From: Acheta domesticus
Lineage: Eukaryota > Arthropoda > Insecta > Orthoptera > Gryllidae
Assembly (NCBI GenBank): GCA_031308135.1
Contig: JAHLJT010004567.1
Coordinates: forward strand, 36,530,389-36,594,388
DNA length: 64,000 bases
Direction: 5' to 3'
Positions 56,110 to 64,000 of this stretch are shown in pieces. The notes under the pieces are model-generated. The model was not told where the DNA came from. It did no database searches and saw only the letters and a program-made list of their open reading frames with translations. Position 1 is the stretch's first letter. Each line of letters starts with the position of its first letter. The position numbers were made by a program, and so were the translations under genes.

Positions 56110-56870
56110 GCCCAGCTCCGCCAAAATGGCGGCGCCGTGATCGCACGAGAGGGACGGCAATCGGTGCGCGGGTGGAGGGCGTTGGCGTGGGGCGGGGGGC
56201 GGGGGCCGGCGCGATTATCCTCGGGACGATCGCGGACAGCGCGCCGCCGATAACACGCCGTCGCTGACAGGCTTATAAATGGGCTGCATACGCTTTTCCG
56301 CATATCCATTAGCGCCCAGTAACGAGCGGAGCCGCGGGGGCGACACGGAGCCGGCCGCCCTCCCATCGACCGCCCCGCGCCGCGCCCGGTGGGAGAGCTG
56401 GGAGAGGGGCGCAGCTGCGGAGGATGATGAGTGGGCGAGCGGGAGGTTCGGCTGGGATAACTGGCACGGCGAACGGGGCCGGGGGAGCGAGAACCACGGA
56501 TTATGCACATGGGAGAAGCGAGTGGAATAGGGGCAGGAAGGAAGCGTGGGGGGGGGGGGGGAGGCGAGCACCGGGGCGGCGGCACAATGGGAATATGTGT
56601 GATGCGGGTACGGACGAATGGGACTGAGCAGCGGGGAGCGCCCCGTCGCTATGGCACGAGCCGAACGACAGGGGTAGAACGAGGGCGATGGACGGCGGGG
56701 CGCGAGGAATTGTGGTGAGCTGCGGGGCGGAGCGAGGGGGCTGCGCGTGGCGTGGGCGTAATGGCTAGCGCAGCGTTCACCTGCAAAGCGCTTCGGCCTG
56801 TGTGTGCGCCCGTGTTACCTACGCACACCTGATTTCGAGCGACCCGCGATCTACAGGAGCTTTGCGGGAT
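56110..56870. promoter_or_regulatory. CpG-rich island 8
   Basis: A GC-rich block, about 760 bp, with a 14-base G run near 56,550 and ggcgcgattatcctcgggac near 56,205. Tandem open frames on both strands are compositional. The promoter or enhancer role is inferred. Confidence 0.4.
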
Positions 56871-57419
56871 GATGACCACTCCAGTTAATTACTGGTTTGC
56901 GCGATTTACACATTTAGAGCTGTATTGCATGATATATTTCCATAAATAAATGAACGTAATACAGCTTTGAAAGGAAATATTTCAATACCGTTCAATAACA
57001 CTGAAAATTAGTATATTCGGAAGCAAATATAACCAGGATGTTTACTCTACGATTCATTTGAATTTCCACAAATGAGTAATTCACAACCAATTGGCTTTGC
57101 CAAAACATAATTTCAATAAACTTCAAACGTGTGTAATGAGCATACACTCAGATTTATCGGGTTGAAAGAAGTTCAAGAATCTGTCACGCCTGTTTCCGAA
57201 TTCTTTCAGAACAAACAAAAGATTATCGTCGTTCCTGAAGCTTTCGCTCAGTCCTAGTCACGTTACCAACCTAAATAAATGAAATGAAGCAACCGAATAA
57301 TTTTGCTCGTAATCAGAATATTCATTAAACAACACGTAATTGAATTCAACTATCATTAATATTTGGTAAATTGCCATTTAGGAAATGAACATTAATTATT
57401 TAAACATGTCTTTTGCAGG

Positions 57420-57980
57420 TTGTGGTGATGTCGGAGATGTCGGTCGCCGGGTGACACCGCCACCTGCCCACGGCGCCGCCGGCTGTCAGGCTGTCGGTCG
57501 TGCGGGTAGGGGGAGGGGGGGGGCGGTCGCCAGCGCTGCTGGCGTGGGACGCACGGCGCGAGCCGGCGATATGGGCGCGCTATCGCTCGGGCGTAGATCA
57601 AACAGCGCCACCCGGCGCGGCGGCAGCCAGCGACCGAGCGCGCGCCCACCCTCCGCAGCCACGGTAACTCCATTAAATAAATTTACCTCAATTTGCCACG
57701 TAATGCAATGCGCCCTGCGGGACACGGGCAGCTGGAGGCTGCAGCGGCGCCCACCGGCTAACCCGCGCCAGCGTGCTTGCACGCACATGCATGAAGGCCG
57801 CGAGAGCTCAGGCGACATTGACGCGGATGGAAGCGTAGATGGGTGGATGGATGGAGTTGGGGGAGGGACCGAGAGACTCCGAAGAGCACGGCGATGTTGG
57901 TAGAGGCAGGTGAAGGGGATTCATATGCGCCAATGGACGAGCTGCCAAGTGACAGCAAGCGCGGGGCGGTCTCGCTGTTG
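57420..57980. promoter_or_regulatory. CpG-rich island 9
   Basis: A GC-rich block containing ggtgacaccgccacctgccc (an E-box-like CACCTG) and an in-frame ORF of 172 codons on the plus strand with no recognised domain. Its ends fade into AT-rich DNA. Confidence 0.4.
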
Positions 57981-58559
57981 AATTTGAAACCTTGTTAAAC
58001 GTTTCGGGACAAGCGACGCCGCTAACGCTATTTTAATCGGTTGCATGTTGCGCGCAACGCGATTACCCTCTCGGCTTCCCCGCGATTAGATATTCCTGCG
58101 AGCTTACTTTGTCCGACCAAACGCACTCTCTGAAGCTTCATCGATTTTTTTCTGGCACAGGGAACAACATTACCACTCCATACGTAAGCGACTCCAAACA
58201 ATTTTAAGAGTTTACGAGAGTACCTTCACAAGTCTTTAAGGAACTTAAACGATAAATGGTCGATTAATGAAAGGGAAATTAACTTCAAACGATAATTAAA
58301 ACGACAAAGCCTTGCCACTTAAATTCGTGAGTTAGAGATTAAACAAACAAAGCGCAACGCTTTAAAAATAAGTAGATACCTCTTAACAGTTGTACGCCAA
58401 GAGTTCTCTCCTTCCGATGAAGGCAAACTGTGTCAATGTCAGTGAAAGGAAGATGAGCAACGGAGCATTAGTGATGAACGGCTTGGCCTTTGACAAAAAG
58501 AGAAAGGCAGAACAGTGTAAACGAGCCCAAAGAAAGAAGCGCCAGGCCATGAGGAGGAG

Positions 58560-58760
58560 GGTGTAGGTTGCGCGCAGGAACGAGCGGCGCTGGTGGCGGG
58601 GGAGCATGTAGGCCGCGCACCAGATGGGCCGCCAGGCGCCGCGCGGCGCTGCCCGCATGCGATGGCTATCGCGCGCCTTCCACCGGCACAACTGCAAGTG
58701 CCCGGAATGCGTGCGACGCTCGCCCACCTCCAACACACGCACTGCGTTTCTCTGGCATGC
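58560..58760. promoter_or_regulatory. CpG-rich island 10
   Basis: A short GC-rich block (ggcgccgcgcggcgctgccc) between AT-rich segments. No exon was recognised. Confidence 0.35.
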
Positions 58761-59899
58761 AGCAACCACAAATACGCAATCCCCACATTCTCGTCTGGGA
58801 GACGCTGGAAGCTCAATTAGGTCACTTCAATTCATCGCTTCCGATTTCAAGAAACGATACATTAGATTTCCCCTCCATATGTATAATACGCGAAGGAAAT
58901 ATGACTATTTCGTAACATTTATAAAACCCTGTCACAAGAAACAGCATGTGTGACGCTAGTGTCTCCTGATTCACATTTAAGACGCAAAAAATACAAGTTC
59001 AAAGATTATGCGAGGAAAAAAGGTGTACATGCAACCCGCAACACATTTTACAACCTGCAGCACAATCCTGAAACGATGCCTCTAAAACCAAGATTTAAGA
59101 TAATGAGTAATCTTTAATGTAGTAATTTACCAAATGCAATTCTTTGTGTGTTCCATCATATCTGTATGTTTGCACGGCACCCACTAGTAAAATGTTAAAT
59201 CAAAAATAAAGTATCATAATCAGGAGGTAAACCTCTAAATAATTAGATGCAAAAAGTCTACGACCATCTCCAATATTGAAGTGAGAATAATAGCTGACGA
59301 AAAGGGCACGTTAGTTTACTACGAACCAAAATTCTAATGCGGAGCAACATCTGTCAAGAACTAGGTTTAACAGATGTAATAACCATTAGAAATTAGGCTT
59401 TTTTAAATTCATGAGACGATATATACACAAGTAAAATTGAACATTGAAACTATTTCAAAATCAAAACTTCATGCTGCATGAAAAAGGGTTAGGCGACTGC
59501 AAATGGGGAAGGCAGGGCTCCCGTCATGGTTAATGTAAGTAATAAAACGGTACGTTGTCGTAGAACTCCTCGGGCAACTGGGAGAGACTTTAAGGAAGAG
59601 TGTATTGGGAAGGGAATCTGTCAGTCCTTACCTCTTCCCTTAGCGAGATAGAAATGCATCATACCAGTTTTCAATGATTTCTTGTATAATACTAAATACA
59701 ATACAGAAAATTATGTTGGCGTTACAATTAAATCAAGACCTAACTTTACCATCTCAATGGACTTGTTTCTACGTTCCAAGGCGTTTAGAAATGCCATGTG
59801 GAGTCGACGAACTCAAGGGTCCCCGTGGTAGGTATACTCAGCTCTTCGAATGCAGTTCACCCTTACGACGAACAGCGTCTCGCCACCTCTTAATTGGTA

Positions 59900-60120
59900 C
59901 CGTCACCGCTCTCTTCTCGTCCATGGGCCGGTGGGCACCGCGGACGCAGCGCGATCGGCATCGCGGGGGGAGCGAGCAACGAGCAAGAACAAGGGCGCAC
60001 CGGAAGCACGCACAGTCGCCGTGAGTTGGGCGCGAAAGAAAGGTGGGAGTCTCCCGTCGTCGGGCGCAAAGGAAGCACAAAAGAGGGTGGGACGAAGAAA
60101 ATGGACGGGAGGCGCGGGCC
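59900..60120. promoter_or_regulatory. CpG-rich island 11
   Basis: A GC-rich block (ggcatcgcggggggagcgag) immediately left of a SINE copy. No exon was recognised. Confidence 0.3.
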
Positions 60121-60179
60121 TTTAGAGCTGTCGAACGTTACTCGGGCTAATGAAAATGAGTAATCTATGCATTTATCGT

Positions 60180-60600
60180 CGCCAGGCGCGAAAGGTGATC
60201 AGGTCATTAATTCCGTAATAGTACTTCATGTTATATCGCGGCACCATCCCCCTACGTGAGATCCGGCGCCAACCGACAGGTCAGTTTTGCATAATTTCCT
60301 CCTCAGGAATGCACCACCACGGCGAAGTCACGCTACAGCCGGGACAATCTCTAATCTCCCGACTGGTACCGATCGCGATGGAGTACATGTACATGCACGC
60401 GTGTACACATGTACACGCACGCGCAAGGCAGAACAACGATGACGAAGGGGAGAGACGATGATCGCGGGCGGTTCTTGGTCCGTTTGTGAAGGTACTACTC
60501 CGGCATACGCCTAATGGATCGGGGAAACCACGAAAAACTACCGGCGAGAGTAGCTCGCCGTACAATTCCCTCCAGATAGCGTCTGCATTCGACGTTGCTA
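60180..60600 (-). mobile_element. tRNA-derived SINE, copy 4
   Basis: On the minus strand the blocks cagacgctatctggag, gtacggcgagctactctcgc, cggtagtttttcgtggtttc, aaacggaccaagaaccg and ggcgccggatct appear in the order of the 15,575 copy, ending near cgcgcctgg. The tRNA-like head is missing or unrecognisable. The simple-sequence part of the body is expanded into an alternating purine-pyrimidine run at 60,383-60,425. Confidence 0.65.
60383..60425. repeat. 43-bp perfect alternating purine-pyrimidine tract
   Basis: Every base alternates purine and pyrimidine from gtacatgtacatgcacgcgt onward to acgcacgcgca, a classical Z-DNA-forming composition. It lies inside SINE copy 4. Confidence 0.9.
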
Positions 60601-60689
60601 CGTAAGATATATAAACATGTATATAAAGGCGAACATTCGCCGCCGTCACAAGGATCTCAGGAACAACTGATCAACAATGCTGCAGAGGC

Positions 60690-61060
60690 AACCGTGTTAC
60701 CACTGCGCCGTCGCAGGCGATGGCGAGGGATGGGAAGGGGCGGTGGCCAGGGGGGGCGAGGGGAGAAGGGCGGAACGTGGCGGCGCCGCGCCGCGCCGCA
60801 GCCATCGAATTAAAAAGTTTCTTGCGGGCGCGCGGGAGCTCATTTGGGGCGCGGAGGCGAGCTGCGGGGCGGGGTCGCGCGCGGCCCCAGCTGTCCTCTG
60901 CTCTCTAATTGCTAATAACCTCCGTTTTTCGTCCGAGTCGCGGCGCACGCGAGCGCGATGAGGCCGCCACGCGACGCGCCCCAGCGGCCTCCGCGACCCC
61001 CCCGGCGGCAACGCCTACCGCCGTTCCAACACACCCTCCACACGAGCACTCGCTTCCGAC
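60690..61060. promoter_or_regulatory. CpG-rich island 12
   Basis: A GC-rich block containing ggcggcgccgcgccgcgccg and ggggcggggtcgcgcgcggc. It is followed by a CA-rich, GC-moderate shoulder. No exon was recognised. Confidence 0.4.
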
Positions 61061-61378
61061 AGCGGCAGGGAGGCATCAATGTCCCAACTATCAATCCATT
61101 TATAGTCGTTAATTTAGGGGGTAATAATAATAAAGCCGGCCCCGTGACGCAGACGGTTGCGGCAGTCGTATTTGTGAATGTCCCTTCCCCCTTCGTCATC
61201 ATTCTTTCACCTCATAATTCAAGGAGCAACAACCTTGTCTTAACAAGGGATACGGTTGAAAAGTTGATCCCCATAATCACACGATCATTCCGAGCCTCAG
61301 AAGATAACGAGTAGCATGGTCATAAATGGCCAATTGCAAATAACAATAATAATATTTTTAATATACTACTACTACTAA

Positions 61379-61690
61379 TACGGTCCCGATAGCCGAGATC
61401 GCTAAGTCATTAGTGCCGTGGCGGTCTCGGGTGGAAGGATCGCGAGTTCGAGTCCCGCCTCAGGCATGGGTGAGTCAGGTGTCGCTCAAGCACCCTTCAT
61501 GTTCATCATCATTCCAACTTCCAAACCCTCAGGACTGACAACTCTGGGAGATAAAAATCGGATTCAGCTTAATGCTAATTCCCTGATGAATCACATGCAC
61601 ATGCCATCAACATAAAATGATTCTGAGCCCCGGTAAGTGCAGCTGCATGACTGCGTGGTCCAAGACGACCAATTCGCGAACAATAATAAT
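61379..61690 (+). mobile_element. Second tRNA-derived SINE family, about 310 bp
   Basis: The head has an A-box-like gatagccgagatcgctaagt and a B-box gcgagttcgagtcccgc about 55 bp later. The body shares nothing obvious with the other SINE family in this window. The element ends in an (AAT)n tail at 61,682-61,708 and starts right after (ACT/AAT)n simple sequence, so it probably inserted into or generated microsatellite DNA. Confidence 0.75.
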
Positions 61691-61708
61691 AATAATAATA
61701 ATAATAAT
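61682..61708. repeat. (AAT)n microsatellite at SINE tail
   Basis: About nine AAT units form the 3' end of the SINE, as is usual for tRNA-derived SINEs mobilised by LINEs with simple-repeat tails. Confidence 0.9.
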
Positions 61709-63406
61709 ACACCGAGAGAAGTAAAGTCCTGTTTCAACTCGACAGTTCGGCATTTCGTCTCTCTATAAATTAATTTGTTACATTGTCAACGCGTACTTCA
61801 ATTTTGGCATGAAAGATACTTGAAAGCAATAAGGACATACGTATAATGTTTAAAAAAATTACATTCGAAGACGTCTATTTTTCTCAAAACTACAATTAAC
61901 AATACAACCAATAAAATTACTATTAAATAGAAAATTGGTACCACAATTTAGAAACAGCTTAAAGGATCGCTAGAAAAGAGGGCTGTTTTCTCCGCAACCC
62001 GAATCTCCCTGCGTGATCAAGTCTTATATGGACTGTCATGGTAGATCCCACGTTACAACAAGTTTAACGGAATTATGGAAAGAAGAAACGTTTAACTCTC
62101 TTAATTTACTGTCTCTTAGATTTAACATGTCAAAACTGCCTAACAATATGCTCAAAGTTTGCTTACAATCACAAAGTAGCGAATACAAAGTATTTCTTGA
62201 CAGGGTGACAATCCTGAATTCAATGGTTCTCAACGTGTAGATGATGAAAGACTTAAAGAGTTACGACCCGGGTCGGCGAGTCAAATTGTTTCATTAATCG
62301 CGTGCAGTTTCAATAATCCGAGTCTAAACTGAATACCGACAGTAATCAATAATTCAGAATAAAATTCTCACATAAACTTCCTAGCAAAAAAAAACGATAT
62401 TCTTGCGTCGCTTTAAATGTATTTTTCTTTGCAATTCACTTGGCTTGAAGCCTAGGTAAACATTTTCGTGAGCATTTCTAAACCTTTCGTTAGGTCATAA
62501 GTTCATTACATCCGTGAAGAAAATTCGGCACGCTAAATTATCTTCGGACACACTTCGCAACGCTAGACGCGACGTTTATGATATGCGTTACCACGCACCG
62601 TACGAAAACCACTTCTTGACTGGAGGCAGACACTGTTCACAAAGTCCTGGGCAAACACTCGAGGCAAGAGAACGTGATGTACATGAGCCACTTTCAGTGA
62701 CTCACTCTCACCTTGCACACCGCTTGCGGCAGCCGGCACTAAACGCTATCGTTTTACGTGTTTGAAGAGATTTTAGCAGCTAACGACGCAGCTGTGAGAA
62801 AGTTGCGTTGCAGTGGGGCAGCAGCCGGCGCCCTCCCAGCGGGGGCGGGCGGCCACGTTACGCAAAACGTTGGCGCCGTTCGGTGAAACGGCAAGGCGTT
62901 CCGTCCAAGCAACTGGTCTCTTATCATGATTTTCTCAGATACGCGAATACGCTAGGCACATAAAAAGGGAAACGCACTTCTGACGAAACATCTAACTAAC
63001 CGTCAACATTGAGTAAGCACGCTATTTGGAGAACCTCGTGTATCATCAATAACGTTCAGTAATACGATGTTTTGTAAACAAATCGTCAAAGTTGGTACAG
63101 TCCACAACCACTTCATTAATTCGCATTTTAGAAAATGGGCAAACACCTCGCGGTGGAACGAACTCAACTTGCATGGAAATATTAGACCACTCTGCGCTCG
63201 TTTATATACAAACTATAGTCAACTGAGAATATTGTACATGCACTCATCTCGTACGTGGAATTTGCAGAGGAATTCAAAATATTTTACTTGAGAGAAAGCG
63301 GTAAAATAAAACCGTACAATAAAGTGATGACGCCGGACCTTCAAATCTCGAACATGATACCTCAACGTGCGCACAAAATGTCACGATATTAGCCAATACT
63401 CACAGT

Positions 63407-63457
63407 AACATTGAAATCATTGAGCTCACTACCCGGGGGACCATTTGCTGGCGGCTG
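63407..63457 (-). CDS. Possible 51-nt micro-exon
   Basis: On the minus strand, ggattctttgtgcag (acceptor-like) is followed by 51 nt and then a consensus donor, ACT followed by gtgagtattg. The phase-0 frame reads PPANGPPGSELNDFNVT, a protein-like peptide in otherwise AT-rich DNA. Phase 0 at its end does not fit the first visible GSE1 exon, which needs phase 1, so it would need an intervening exon or belong to another gene. I do not recognise the peptide. Confidence 0.25.
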
Positions 63458-64000
63458 CACAAAGAATCCGGATTGGACAAACCAAAATCAGGGCGAGGTA
63501 GTGGGACGAGGACTTTTAAAATATACATAATTAAAATAATGTCATAAAATATTTTCATAAATAAACTATACATATTTTCTGAATTAGTAGTAATTTTAAA
63601 AATCAAAACACATGAAATATTTTTAATTTTTGATTGAAATTTAACACCGTTTTCAAATTTAAACTACTTCTCTAAATACATTAAACTATTTTTTAAAATA
63701 ACAGCCTGTGGTGTTTGAAACATCTACAATTCGCAAATTTGTTGATTTTCGTTGACTGGGTTCATACATTTATTCTTTAGTAAAATAATTTACAATGCTC
63801 AGGAATATAAATAACGTTAAGAATCTAATAATAAAATGGTTTCCGTATATAAAATCCCCCTCCCCCTTCTTAAATTGTTTCAACAATCAGCAAAGCACGA
63901 CCAAAAGATTCAGCGAAAAACCGACCCAATCAAAGATGGACTTTTAATTTCTTGTCGTTGTGGAAAAGAATGAATCGTCTGCAAGTGCAGGCCTAGCAAT

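Larger units (their letters stand above)
44639..64000 (-). other. Sequence upstream of the first visible GSE1 exon
   Basis: This is 19 kb without a convincing exon. It alternates AT-rich DNA with CpG-rich islands (listed separately) and carries SINE copies at 60,180-60,600 and 61,379-61,690, a MITE at 48,762-49,333, an inverted-repeat structure at 51,081-51,805 and microsatellites. It should be a 5' intron and promoter region of GSE1 if the start exon lies further right, or it may include another gene's 5' end. Confidence 0.5.

Noticed and set aside
57385..57903. 172-codon plus-strand ORF
   Set aside because: It lies in a CpG island, has low-complexity Gly/Arg/Ala content and no domain or splice evidence.
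1..64000. CRISPR arrays, bacterial operons or phage genes
   Set aside because: No regularly spaced direct repeats, Shine-Dalgarno-led gene strings or prokaryotic proteins were seen, and the introns and SINEs show animal nuclear DNA.

Overview
This is a eukaryotic window, almost certainly from an insect with a large, repeat-rich genome. The evidence is AT-rich DNA with long introns and GT-AG junctions, two animal gene orthologs of arthropod type, and retrotransposon and SINE debris. The non-LTR endonuclease and reverse transcriptase resemble elements I know from cockroaches and termites, so Polyneoptera is my guess, but that placement is inference only.

Both recognisable protein-coding genes lie on the minus strand. 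(1) Positions 4,100-7,650 hold the first three coding exons of glutathione synthetase (GSS); the rest of the gene lies to the left of the window. (2) Positions 24,788-44,638 hold ten coding exons of an ortholog of GSE1 (genetic suppressor element 1, a subunit of CoREST/BHC histone demethylase-deacetylase complexes). All ten junctions keep reading phase and together encode about 1,504 residues up to a stop codon. The N-terminal FAAALRKLAKQA motif, the middle Pro/Tyr-rich block, the RE-repeat region, the SKLDL-ERRRRE block, two short F-L-hydrophobic motifs and the C-terminal coiled coil all occur in the vertebrate order. The exon(s) carrying the start codon were not found. They may lie in 44.6-64 kb or beyond the window.

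Layout: 1-4 kb is AT-rich DNA with a 125-bp direct repeat and a MITE-like element. 4.1-7.9 kb is the 5' part of GSS. 8.1-12.1 kb is a dense nest of inverted repeats and palindromes. 12.6-14.3 kb is a broken transposon with a DUF4817-like helix-turn-helix domain. 15.6-16.1 kb is a tRNA-derived SINE. 16.6-17.5 kb is an unexplained GC-rich insert. 18.2-21.7 kb is a decayed APE-type non-LTR retrotransposon. 22-44.6 kb is the GSE1 gene with its 3' UTR and repeat-bearing introns. 44.6-64 kb contains no convincing exon but holds about a dozen CpG-rich islands in AT-rich DNA, further SINE copies, a complete 572-bp TA-flanked MITE, and a GC-rich core flanked by inverted repeats of about 107 bp. The island cluster looks like the 5' regulatory region of GSE1 or of another developmental gene, which is inference.

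I saw no bacterial, CRISPR, organellar or viral gene. The most unusual observations are the foldback nest at 8.1-12.1 kb, the island flanked by inverted repeats at 51.1-51.8 kb, and the CpG-island cluster upstream of GSE1.
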